Positions 25,754-34,151 of a DNA stretch of 47,634 nt are shown here, piece by piece. The translations under genes and the position numbers were made by a program. Position 1 is the first letter of the stretch. Every line of letters starts with the position of its first letter. A model generated the notes under the pieces. It searched no databases. It was not told the DNA's origin and worked only from the letters and a program-made list of their open reading frames with translations. Source of the stretch: an uncultured Lachnospiraceae bacterium (GTDB lineage: Bacteria > Bacillota > Clostridia > Lachnospirales > Lachnospiraceae); contig CALWBA010000149.1 of assembly GCA_944375815.1 (NCBI GenBank), positions 1-47,634 of the forward strand, read 5' to 3'.

Positions 25754-26779
25754 ATGGGAGAAAGCGTATCATTAAAAGACATCGCAAAGATGTGCAATGT
25801 TTCTGTATCAACGGTCAGCAAGGCAATGAATGACAGAGCTGATGTCAGTAGCGCAAAAAAAGAAGAGATCCGGAAAGTTGCCAAGGAAATGAATTATGTT
25901 CCTAATTATATGGCTTCCGCACTGAAGAATCAGTACACCAGAAATATCGGGGTGATTCTTTCTGAAGAGACCGGACAGGGACTGATGCATGAACATTTTG
26001 CCAGAATCCTGAACAGTTTTAAAGATACAGTGGAAGAACGGGGATATGTAATTACATTTCTGAACTCCAGCAATTCACCAAACCGGTTTTCTTATATGAA
26101 GCAATGTCAATATATGAAATTTGACGGAGTATTTATTGTCTGTGCTGACTACCATCAGGAAGAGGTTCGGGAGCTTCTGGCTTCTAATATCCCGGTTGTA
26201 GTTATAGATCATACACTGAAGAGACATGTAAATATTGCTTCCAACCAATATGGTGACATGCGTAGGCTGCTTCAGTTTGTCTTCGACAGAGGCCATCGAA
26301 AAATTGCCTATATGCATGGCAAAAACAGCGAGGTGACAAGAGACAGATTACTGGCCTGCAAAGACTTTATGAATGAACATCATCTGGAAATGCCAAAAGA
26401 GTATATGTATACCTGTCCTTACAGAGATGCGGAAAGAGCCAGTGCTCTTACAAAAGCAATGCTTGCACTGCCGGACCGACCTACGTGTATCCTTTATTCC
26501 GATGATCTCACAGCAATAGGAGGACTTACCGTAATGCAGGAGATGGGAATACGGGTACCGGAGGATATATCCATTGCAGGATATGACGGGATTAACATTG
26601 CAGGGATTGTAAGGCCGAGGCTTACTACGATACGGCAGGATACGGTTTCCATGGGTATCCAGGCAGGAAACAAACTGATCAATCGGATCGAGTTTCCGGG
26701 GATAGGTTTGGAAGGAGAAAAGGTAATCGTAGACGGTATGGTGGAACCGGGGGAGAGCGTTGGTGTTATAGGAAGATGA
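25754..26779 (+). CDS. LacI-family transcriptional regulator
   Basis: A 341-residue repressor or activator. The N-terminal helix-turn-helix reads SLKDIAKMCNVSVSTVSKAMND (about 5-26), followed by the hinge helix (YVPNYMASAL) and a periplasmic-binding-protein-like sugar sensor domain to the end. The start at 25754 is chosen because LacI proteins begin right at this motif. The frame is open for 58 more codons upstream, but that stretch overlaps operator-like DNA and has no family resemblance. The ribosome site (GGGGAGAG) is rather distant. It divides the two arms of the sugar locus and probably senses a derived sugar. Confidence 0.9.
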   Translation: MGESVSLKDIAKMCNVSVSTVSKAMNDRADVSSAKKEEIRKVAKEMNYVPNYMASALKNQYTRNIGVILSEETGQGLMHEHFARILNSFKDTVEERGYVITFLNSSNSPNRFSYMKQCQYMKFDGVFIVCADYHQEEVRELLASNIPVVVIDHTLKRHVNIASNQYGDMRRLLQFVFDRGHRKIAYMHGKNSEVTRDRLLACKDFMNEHHLEMPKEYMYTCPYRDAERASALTKAMLALPDRPTCILYSDDLTAIGGLTVMQEMGIRVPEDISIAGYDGINIAGIVRPRLTTIRQDTVSMGIQAGNKLINRIEFPGIGLEGEKVIVDGMVEPGESVGVIGR

Positions 26780-26899
26780 CGCAGGACTTGTTTATATCTG
26801 GAAAATATCGGTAAGGTTGAGTTACTGTTGAATAATTAGCAGAGTGTTCTGTTGATTATAGAAGATTTTCTGAAAAATTTATTAAAGGAGGAATTATTT

Positions 26900-28339
26900 A
26901 TGAAGAATCGTAGCAAGGTACTTAGTATTTTACTGGCAACAGCAATGGCAGGAAGCATGCTGGCAGGATGCGGAGGATCTTCTTCCGACAACGGCAGCGA
27001 TACTTCTGCTGAATCAAGTGAGAGCGGAGATAACTCTACAGGAGCTCTGAAAGACGATTCTGCCCTTGCAGAGGGAAATGACAACGAGCTGGCCTATACA
27101 GGAGAGCTTTCTCTGATGCACTATTCCACATCAGAAGAATCTCAGGGAAACGGTGGTTCTGACGGGTTCCGCTCTTGTATCAAATCCTGGCTGAATGGAC
27201 ACCCGGATATTACCATCAATGAAAGTGTACTTTCTAATGATGACTATAAAACCCAGATCGCTACACAGGCAGCTGCCGATGATTTGCCTGATGTATTTCT
27301 TGTTCAGGGAATGAATACAAAAGCATGGGCGGAGCAGGGATTGATTTTAGATCTGACAGATACCATTAAAGAATCTCCTTACTATGATTCTTACAATCAG
27401 GCTTTCTTTACCCCGTTTACTGTAGATGGAAAAACTTATGGCTTTCCGGTTCTGACAACCGGTACATGTTCTGTTGTAGTATATGACAAACAGGCTTGGG
27501 CAGATGCTGGCTATGATGAATTCCCGGATAACTGGGAGGATATTAAGAAAGCAGATGAATACTTTAAAGACAACGGATATTCTGAAACTATCGCATTTGG
27601 AAACGGAGGACAGTGGCAGATCAATTCTTGTTTCCTTTCTGTGATTGGTGACCGTTTCACTGGCGGCGACTGGTTCCAGTCTCTGGTTGATAAGAGCGGT
27701 GCTGCCTTTACAGATCAGGAGTTTGTAGACGCTCTTGCCTTTACACAGGATATCTTCCAGTCAGGTATCTTTAATGAAGACTTTAACGCTATTGGAAATG
27801 AAGATGCCCGTGAATACTATATCTCTGGTGATGCCCCTGCATATATTTGCGGTAACTGGGATGTAAGTTACATTCAGGCTACACTGGCAGAAGAAGATAC
27901 AGAACTTTATGAAAATACAGGATTTGCAGTTCTTCCTCAGCCGGAAGGAGCAACCGGTTCTACAGGAACACAGGATATCGGTCTGGGCTATGCAGTAGCT
28001 ATTAATGCAAAACTGGCTGACGATCCAGATAAACTGGCTGCAGCTATTGATTTTGCTGAATATGTAACAGGACCTGCATTTGCAACCTATGTTGGTGAAA
28101 ACTACGCTCTGCAGGGTCTGACACAGGTGGATGTAGACCTGAGCAATTTTGATCAGTTTACACAGGATTTCTACAACTATTCCTATGTGGATACAGAATC
28201 CTGTGAGATCTATGATTCCTATATCAACAGCGCAGTTTGGGACGTTCTGAATACCCAGACACAGAGTATGCTAAACGGTGATACCACTCCGGAAGATGTA
28301 GCAGCAGCCACCCAGGAGGCATACGAGTCCAACTATTGA
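26900..28339 (+). CDS. Sugar ABC transporter substrate-binding lipoprotein
   Basis: A 479-residue family 1 extracellular solute-binding protein. The signal peptide ends in the lipobox LAGC with lipidated Cys24, followed by a Ser/Asp/Gly-rich linker, so it is tethered outside the membrane. The bilobal domain has the expected [25 protein letters not shown] hinge region. The ATG at 26900 has an AAAGGAGG site; an in-frame ATG at 26852 lacks one and would spoil the signal peptide. It precedes two permease genes. The ligand is probably a beta-linked hemicellulose oligosaccharide, inferred from the enzymes around it. Confidence 0.92.
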   Translation: MKNRSKVLSILLATAMAGSMLAGCGGSSSDNGSDTSAESSESGDNSTGALKDDSALAEGNDNELAYTGELSLMHYSTSEESQGNGGSDGFRSCIKSWLNGHPDITINESVLSNDDYKTQIATQAAADDLPDVFLVQGMNTKAWAEQGLILDLTDTIKESPYYDSYNQAFFTPFTVDGKTYGFPVLTTGTCSVVVYDKQAWADAGYDEFPDNWEDIKKADEYFKDNGYSETIAFGNGGQWQINSCFLSVIGDRFTGGDWFQSLVDKSGAAFTDQEFVDALAFTQDIFQSGIFNEDFNAIGNEDAREYYISGDAPAYICGNWDVSYIQATLAEEDTELYENTGFAVLPQPEGATGSTGTQDIGLGYAVAINAKLADDPDKLAAAIDFAEYVTGPAFATYVGENYALQGLTQVDVDLSNFDQFTQDFYNYSYVDTESCEIYDSYINSAVWDVLNTQTQSMLNGDTTPEDVAAATQEAYESNY

Positions 28340-28352
28340 TTTTTGAGCAGAA

Positions 28353-28376
28353 CGGGAACAGAAACTTCTGTTCCCG
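28353..28376 (+). repeat. Intercistronic hairpin after the binding-protein gene
   Basis: A perfect inverted repeat, CGGGAACAG at 28353-28361 and CTGTTCCCG at 28368-28376, only 14 bases after the stop codon. Such hairpins commonly protect the binding-protein mRNA from 3' decay and help it exceed the permeases. Confidence 0.6.
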
Positions 28377-28391
28377 GAACTGCATAGTAAG

Positions 28392-28425
28392 AAAAGGGGC
28401 ATATCAAAATCGCCAGCCCCTTTTT
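28392..28425 (+). terminator. Partial terminator between binding protein and permeases
   Basis: AAAAGGGGC at 28392-28400 pairs with GCCCCTTTT at 28416-28424 and a short T run follows. It lies 22 bases before the first permease and would let only part of the transcripts continue. Confidence 0.6.
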
Positions 28426-28447
28426 ATCGGAAAAAGGGGGAAAAATT

Positions 28448-29335
28448 ATGTTATCGAAAAAACCCAAAGCACGTGTTATTTTCGGGTATTTGTGTATTCC
28501 CATGCTGTTGTATATTTTTGCAGTGTTTGTGCCCCTGGTAGCAGCTCTGTTCTACAGCTTCTTTGAGTGGAAAGGCGGCCCGAATAAAACCTTTATCGGA
28601 ATTGAAAACTATATTACACTGCTGAAAGATGCTACCTTCTGGCAGTCTTTTGGACATAATATCTATCTGGTGATCCTCTGTGTTATCGGTCAGGTAGGAG
28701 TAGCTTTTGTATTTGTCATGATCATCGGCACCAGATTTGTAAAGCTGAAAGGGATCCACAGGACTTTCGGATTCTTCCCCAGCACGATATCCGCTGTTGC
28801 AGTAGGCTTTATATGGACTATGATCTATGATAACCGAAGAGGTATCTTGAACTGGTTCCTCAGAGCTATCGGACAGGAGGATAAAACTCAGGTATGGCTG
28901 AATAATCCGGATCTGGTTATGACATTGGTAGCCATTCCTCTGATCTGGCAGTTCATCGGTTATTATATGGTAATCCTTCTTTCTGCCACCGCAGCTATTG
29001 ACAAAGAGGTTCTGGAGTCGGCAGAACTTGACGGGGCCTCTGCCTTCCAGACAGCTATCCATATAGTTATGCCTATGATCAAGAGCACTATTGTAGTGTG
29101 TATTGTGCTCTGCGTATCAGGTAATATGAAAGCCTTCGATAATATCTATGTAATGACTGCCGGCGGCCCGGGAACCTCTTCCATGGTTATGGCAATGTAC
29201 GGTTATTCTGTTTCATTCCAGCAGCAGAATATGGGATACGGTAGTGCGATTTCGGTAGGTATCTTTGTACTTGGTCTGCTGGTTGTTGGTTTGACGCAGC
29301 TTCTTCAGAAGGCTGCAACCAGAGAAAAGGAGTGA
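28448..29335 (+). CDS. Sugar ABC transporter permease, MalF/UgpA type
   Basis: A 295-residue membrane protein with six predicted helices and the binding-protein-dependent transport inner-membrane domain. The EAA loop (ESAELDGASAFQTAIHIVMP, about 195-214) contacts the ATPase. It forms a heterodimeric channel with the next gene product. It begins with a strong GGGGGA site. No ATP-binding subunit is encoded nearby, so a shared MsmK-like ATPase encoded elsewhere is probably used. Confidence 0.92.
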   Translation: MLSKKPKARVIFGYLCIPMLLYIFAVFVPLVAALFYSFFEWKGGPNKTFIGIENYITLLKDATFWQSFGHNIYLVILCVIGQVGVAFVFVMIIGTRFVKLKGIHRTFGFFPSTISAVAVGFIWTMIYDNRRGILNWFLRAIGQEDKTQVWLNNPDLVMTLVAIPLIWQFIGYYMVILLSATAAIDKEVLESAELDGASAFQTAIHIVMPMIKSTIVVCIVLCVSGNMKAFDNIYVMTAGGPGTSSMVMAMYGYSVSFQQQNMGYGSAISVGIFVLGLLVVGLTQLLQKAATREKE

Positions 29336-29343
29336 TATAGGAA

Positions 29344-30216
29344 ATGAGTAAAAATAAAAAATATGGTATGACGACCGGAAAACGTATGAGAAACGGTGTG
29401 ACATCGGTGGTCCTTAATGCGATCATGATCGTATTTTCCCTGTCCTGTATCTTTCCTTTGGTATGGATGCTTTACTCTTCTTTGAAAGTAAAAAGAGAAT
29501 TTAATGCAGATATCATCGGGTTGCCTTCAAATCCAACCCTGGAGAATTTTGTGAAGGTTCTTACAAACCCGGATTATCATATCGGTGACTCTATTTTAAA
29601 CAGTGTGCGCACAACGGTGATCTCTGTAGCCCTGATTGTATTCTTTGGATTTATCGTGGGATACTTCCTGGCTAGGATTCCTTTTAAAGGAAGCAAGATC
29701 ATCTGGATCATGTTATTGATGGGAATGCTGATACCGGTACATTCTCTTCTGGTGCCGATTTATGTAGTGTTTAACCGCACAGGTTTATCTAACCAGTGGT
29801 TTACTCTGATCATTCCTTATGTGGCCTTTGGTATGCCTATAGCGGTGTTCCTGTGTCAGAGTTTTATCAGAGAGCTGCCCACAGCTCTTGAAGAGGCGGC
29901 TTCCATTGACGGCTGTTCTTTTTCAGGAACGTTATTTAAAGTGATCATGCCTATCTGCAAGCCGATCATGATCACTGTTGCTATCCTTCAGACATTCAGC
30001 TGTTGGAATGAATTCTCTTTTGCTCTGGTATTGATCAAAGATACAGCTCTTCAGACAGTACCACTGGCTATGACTCAGTTTACCGGACAGTTTTCTTCAG
30101 ACTATCCAAAGATCATGGCAGCTATGCTGATCACTATGGCTCCTATTGTAATACTGTACTTTGTATTCAGTCAGCAGATCATCAAAGGTATGGTTGCAGG
30201 TGCAGTAAAGGGTTGA
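29344..30216 (+). CDS. Sugar ABC transporter permease, MalG/UgpE type
   Basis: A 290-residue membrane protein with six predicted helices. The EAA loop reads EEAASIDGCSFSGTLFKVIMP (about 180-200). It is the second channel subunit, starting eight bases after the first permease gene. Short N-terminal basic residues put the N-terminus inside. Together with the lipoprotein it makes a carbohydrate uptake (CUT1) importer that would bring in oligosaccharides for the intracellular glycosidases. Confidence 0.92.
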   Translation: MSKNKKYGMTTGKRMRNGVTSVVLNAIMIVFSLSCIFPLVWMLYSSLKVKREFNADIIGLPSNPTLENFVKVLTNPDYHIGDSILNSVRTTVISVALIVFFGFIVGYFLARIPFKGSKIIWIMLLMGMLIPVHSLLVPIYVVFNRTGLSNQWFTLIIPYVAFGMPIAVFLCQSFIRELPTALEEAASIDGCSFSGTLFKVIMPICKPIMITVAILQTFSCWNEFSFALVLIKDTALQTVPLAMTQFTGQFSSDYPKIMAAMLITMAPIVILYFVFSQQIIKGMVAGAVKG

Positions 30217-30256
30217 TATTTAAAAAAGAACAAAAAACAATTTGCGGAGGACGGTT

Positions 30257-32374
30257 ATGGAAAAACAGATTCGTATAGAAGAAAACGGATTACATATTGT
30301 TTTTGAGATCCAGGAGGATGGCTCCTTTAAACTCCTTCATTTTTCTGCCCTTCCTTTTGAGGAAGATAAGATCGTGAAAACCACAAAAGAGGCGGGTTTT
30401 AACTTTGTAGAACTTAATCTGGTCGGCTTTGACCGCCCTCATGAGCGCCATGGAAATAAATTTATTGTCACAGCTCCAGGGTATCGGATGAAGTACATGT
30501 CCCACAGCGATGACAGAAATGAAAAGGGCAGGATACTGAGCATTCTTACTCAGGATCCGGTCACCGAGGTTCAGGTTCATTCCTTTTGGCAGTTTTACGA
30601 TGGACTCCCTGTGGTCCGTATGTACCACAGGATAGAAAATCATGGATCTCAGCCTCAGACAATGGATTATGTATCTACCTTTAATTATACCGGTATTGAG
30701 AAAGAAGGACTTAAGCCTGAAGATGAAAAGCTTCGGCTTTGGATACCTCATAACGGCTGGCAGAGGGAACTGAACTGGAAGAAATATTCTCTGCGAGAAC
30801 TGGGCATGGATCTGGTGCAGGATAAAGAGATACAGAGATCTTCAAATCATTTTCATGTAAGTAACACAGGAAACTGGTCTGCTAAAGAATATCTGCCTAT
30901 GGCTTATCTTGAAAACCGGGAAACTGGTTCTTCCATCTACTGGCAGATTGAGCATAATGGTTCCTGGCACTGGGAGATCGGAGATCAGAACGGTCATCTC
31001 TACCTGGCTTTGGGAGGACCAAATGAATTATACTCCCACTGGTTTAAGACTCTGAAGCCAGGTGAGTGTTTTACCACGGTTCCTGCTGCAGTGGGAGTTT
31101 CAGCAAAAGGATTTGATGATTCTATGGCTGCTCTGACCAGGTACCGGAGAATTATAAGAAGAAAAAATCAGGATAATGAGAGCTGCCGTATCATTTTTAA
31201 TGACTACATGAATTGCCTTTTTGCAGATCCCACTACAGAAAAGGAACTGCCTTTGATCGACGAGGCGGCCAGGGCAGGCTGCGAGTATTTCTGCATTGAT
31301 GCAGGCTGGTATGCAAAAGGCTTCTGGTGGGATGCTGTAGGCCAGTGGAAGGAAAGCCGGGAGCGATTCCCCAATGGCATACGGGAGGTAACCGATTATA
31401 TCCGTTCTAAAGGCATGATCCCCGGTATTTGGCTGGAGTTGGAGGTTATGGGAATCAACTGCGAACTGGCTAGGAAGCTGCCGGACGACTGGTTCTTTAC
31501 TCGTCACGGAAAACGCGTGTATGACAGAAGCAGGTATCAGCTGGATTACCGAAATCCTGAGGTACGTAAGTATGCTACCTCTGTGATTGATCGACTGATC
31601 AGGGATTATGGCATCGGATATATTAAGATGGACTATAATATCGAGCCGGGCATTGGTACAGAATATCAAGCGGAAAATTCAGGAGATGGACTGCTGGAAC
31701 ATGAAAGAGCCTATTTAAAATGGCTGGACGGAATTTTTGAAAAATATCCCGAACTGATTATTGAAAACTGTTCCAGTGGAGGACTGCGGATGGATTATGC
31801 CATGCTTTCCCGATATAGTATTCAGTCTACCTCAGATGAAGAAGACTACCGATACTATGCGACGATTGCAGCCAATGCGCCTTCTGGTCTGACGCCGGAA
31901 CAGGCGGCGGTATGGTCTTATCCTCTTCCCCAGGGAGATCGGGAGGAAGTGGTTTTTAATATGATTAATACCATGCTCCTTCGGGTACATCAGAGCGGTC
32001 ATCTAAATGTCCTCTCCCAGGAGAGGAAAGATTTGGTAAAGGAAGGATTGGATTATTATAGAAAGATTCGTCATCATATAAAAGAAGCAGTTCCTTTCTG
32101 GCCGCTGGGATTATCCCAGTTTGAGGATGAGTGGGTATCTCTGGGTCTACGGGCAGAAAATAAAATATACTTGGCAGTATGGCGCAGAAGCGGAAGTCAA
32201 AAGCAGATGACACTGCCCCTGCCTCTCTCTCAGGAAGAGAAAGAAAAGATTCAGATTTGTTTGGCCTATCCCTCTTACAGTACCAGTTCTTTTGCCTGGA
32301 ATCCCGCAGCAGGCACGTTGACCGTAGAACTGGAAAACGAGAATATGGCAAGACTTTTTGAGATTACTTTATAA
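30257..32374 (+). CDS. Alpha-galactosidase, glycoside hydrolase family 36
   Basis: A 705-residue GH36/melibiase-type enzyme without signal peptide. An N-terminal beta-sandwich (to about 300) precedes the TIM barrel. The nucleophile is Asp459 in YIKMDYN and the acid/base Asp527 in TSDEEDY. These are variants of the common KWDMN and SDxxDP patterns, so the subgroup is less typical, and alpha-N-acetylgalactosaminidase or another alpha-glycoside cannot be excluded. It would remove alpha-1,6-galactose from galactomannan or raffinose-type sugars. The ATG at 30257 has a CGGAGG site; the TTG at 30242 in the same frame is less likely. Confidence 0.87.
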   Translation: MEKQIRIEENGLHIVFEIQEDGSFKLLHFSALPFEEDKIVKTTKEAGFNFVELNLVGFDRPHERHGNKFIVTAPGYRMKYMSHSDDRNEKGRILSILTQDPVTEVQVHSFWQFYDGLPVVRMYHRIENHGSQPQTMDYVSTFNYTGIEKEGLKPEDEKLRLWIPHNGWQRELNWKKYSLRELGMDLVQDKEIQRSSNHFHVSNTGNWSAKEYLPMAYLENRETGSSIYWQIEHNGSWHWEIGDQNGHLYLALGGPNELYSHWFKTLKPGECFTTVPAAVGVSAKGFDDSMAALTRYRRIIRRKNQDNESCRIIFNDYMNCLFADPTTEKELPLIDEAARAGCEYFCIDAGWYAKGFWWDAVGQWKESRERFPNGIREVTDYIRSKGMIPGIWLELEVMGINCELARKLPDDWFFTRHGKRVYDRSRYQLDYRNPEVRKYATSVIDRLIRDYGIGYIKMDYNIEPGIGTEYQAENSGDGLLEHERAYLKWLDGIFEKYPELIIENCSSGGLRMDYAMLSRYSIQSTSDEEDYRYYATIAANAPSGLTPEQAAVWSYPLPQGDREEVVFNMINTMLLRVHQSGHLNVLSQERKDLVKEGLDYYRKIRHHIKEAVPFWPLGLSQFEDEWVSLGLRAENKIYLAVWRRSGSQKQMTLPLPLSQEEKEKIQICLAYPSYSTSSFAWNPAAGTLTVELENENMARLFEITL

Positions 32375-32390
32375 ATTATTATAAAGAAGG

Positions 32391-32442
32391 AACAGCACAG
32401 GCCACAGCCGCCGGGCAGAGAAAGGCTTTGGTCTGTGCTGTT
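32391..32442 (+). terminator. Hairpin after the alpha-galactosidase gene
   Basis: AACAGCACAG at 32391-32400 pairs with CTGTGCTGTT at 32433-32442, with further CC/GG and AGCC/GGCT pairing inside. Only a four-base T run follows, so it may be a weak terminator or an mRNA-stabilising hairpin in the middle of the operon. Confidence 0.55.
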
Positions 32443-32561
32443 TTCAGCATAGAACAGAACGCCTCAGGGGAAGCAGAAATTTATGGGGCGGGCTCTTGTG
32501 TGCTGAATCTCCTGGCGAGGATCATATAGGGAAATTTTAGGCAGAGAAGAAGGGAAAAATT

Positions 32562-33305
32562 ATGATCAGGATTACTGTATGGAATGAATATAAGCATGAG
32601 AGAGAGCTGGAAGAAATAAAGAAAATATATCCCAAGGGTATACATGAATGTATTCGGGAATTCCTGGAGGAGGAAGGGTTTCAGGTAAGAACTGCAGTAT
32701 TTTCCATGGAGGAACATGGACTTACAGAGGAAGTCCTTGAGCATACGGATGTGCTGATTTTCTGGAGTCATGCTCTTCAAGAAGAGTTTTCAAGCGAAGT
32801 AGCCAGCCGGGTACAACGGCATGTGCAGGAAGGAATGGGGCTGATCGCGCTGCATTCCGCTCATTTCAGTAAGATCATGAAGGAACTGCTGGGAACTTCT
32901 ATGACTCTTAAATGGCGTCACGGTGACAGAGAAAGGCTGTGGTGTATCGCTCCTTCACACCCTATTGCTCAAGGCATTGATGAAAGCATTGAGATTCCGC
33001 AGGAAGAAATGTACGGAGAATATTTCGATATACCGAAGCCGGATGAGGTGGTTTTTGCCGGTTGGTTTTCTGGAGGAGAAGTGTTCCGTAGCGGCTGTAC
33101 CTTTACCAGGGGTCTGGGGAAGATCTTCTACTTCCAGCCGGGACATGAGGAATATCCCATTTATTACATACCCCAGATACAGAAGATCATAAAGAATGCA
33201 GTGAGATGGTGCGCGCCTTCTCATCGGGAGAGAAAAGTCCTGGACTGTCAGGAGATAAGGATTTCTCCGGAAGAGAAAAGACGGAAAACAGGAGGAGAAA
33301 AATGA
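32562..33305 (+). CDS. ThuA-like domain protein (trehalose utilisation family)
   Basis: A 247-residue protein of the ThuA/glutamine-amidotransferase-like fold. Recognisable segments are ITVWNEYKHE at the start, DVLIFWSHALQEE, GLIALHSAHFSKIMKELLG and the C-terminal GKIFYFQPGHEEYPI. ThuA was first seen in alpha-disaccharide utilisation, where 3-keto sugars are intermediates; its chemistry here is not settled. It overlaps the following TIM-barrel gene by four bases (ATGA), so the two proteins probably act together on a sugar derivative. No signal peptide is seen. Confidence 0.85.
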   Translation: MIRITVWNEYKHERELEEIKKIYPKGIHECIREFLEEEGFQVRTAVFSMEEHGLTEEVLEHTDVLIFWSHALQEEFSSEVASRVQRHVQEGMGLIALHSAHFSKIMKELLGTSMTLKWRHGDRERLWCIAPSHPIAQGIDESIEIPQEEMYGEYFDIPKPDEVVFAGWFSGGEVFRSGCTFTRGLGKIFYFQPGHEEYPIYYIPQIQKIIKNAVRWCAPSHRERKVLDCQEIRISPEEKRRKTGGEK

Positions 33306-34132
33306 TAAAAGTGTCGGTTTTTTATGATCATGTCAGGGAAGCCTCCAGGCAAACCGGAAAATCCGAAAACGAGATCCTAAGGGAACTTTATCTTGAAAGA
33401 GTCAGAGGGCTGGAAATACGGCTTGAAGATCTTCTGGAAGACCATGAATTGTATAGCAGGATCTCAGATGAGGGACTCAAGATAAGTTGTATCTATGAGT
33501 TCTATGAGATGGAGAAAAAAGATGAGACTGCAAAGGGAAGGAAACATATCGATGCAGCGGTAAGAACAGGCTGCAGCAGGATCCTTGTGGTCCCCGGATT
33601 TTTGGAAAAAGAAGAGGCAGAAGAATTTCATGCAATAGCAGATAGAGAAGATGAAAGTGTACTGGAAGCCTATATGCAAACGAACCATAAACTCCAAAAT
33701 ATGTGCCGTGGACTTTCAAGGATGGCTGTCTGGGGAAAGGAAAAAAATGTAAAAGTTACAGTAGAAGATTTTGACGATCATGCTTCTCCTCTTTCCAGAA
33801 TCGGTGGAATCCGATGGTTTCTGAAAAAGGTGCCGGATCTGGGATTTACTTTTGATATGGGGAATTTTGCCTATATGCAGGAGGATATATGGAAAGCTTG
33901 GAAAGTGTTTGGCCCTTCGACTGTTCATGTCCACTGCAAGGATCGGTTTAGAAGCCTGGAACCTGCGGCAGCAGGAACAGGAGATATTCCTATTGGAGAA
34001 CTGGTTGGAAAACTGAGAAAAAAAGGTTATAGAGGCTGGCTGGCAGCAGAGCATTTCGGCGCGGCTGATCAGGAAGCTTTTATGCTGGGATCTGTAAGAT
34101 TCCTTATAAAAGAATGTACAGAACAGAGCTGA
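33302..34132 (+). CDS. Sugar phosphate isomerase/epimerase-like TIM-barrel protein
   Basis: A 276-residue protein of the xylose-isomerase-like TIM-barrel family. Metal-binding-type positions are visible in VTVEDFDDH, FTFDMGNF, VHCKDR and the final AAEHFG strand. Family members isomerise or epimerise free or modified sugars, including 3-keto sugars. The ATG at 33302 has a GGAGGAG site and overlaps the thuA-like stop codon. A longer in-frame reading exists from 33206 inside thuA but adds no family sequence. The exact substrate is unknown. Confidence 0.82.
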   Translation: MIKVSVFYDHVREASRQTGKSENEILRELYLERVRGLEIRLEDLLEDHELYSRISDEGLKISCIYEFYEMEKKDETAKGRKHIDAAVRTGCSRILVVPGFLEKEEAEEFHAIADREDESVLEAYMQTNHKLQNMCRGLSRMAVWGKEKNVKVTVEDFDDHASPLSRIGGIRWFLKKVPDLGFTFDMGNFAYMQEDIWKAWKVFGPSTVHVHCKDRFRSLEPAAAGTGDIPIGELVGKLRKKGYRGWLAAEHFGAADQEAFMLGSVRFLIKECTEQS

Positions 34133-34151
34133 TCTAAAGGAGGTATGCAAG

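Noticed and set aside
33206..33301. Longer N-terminus of the TIM-barrel protein
   Set aside because: It lies inside the ThuA-like gene and lacks family sequence; the ATG at 33302 has a strong ribosome site and an ATGA overlap.
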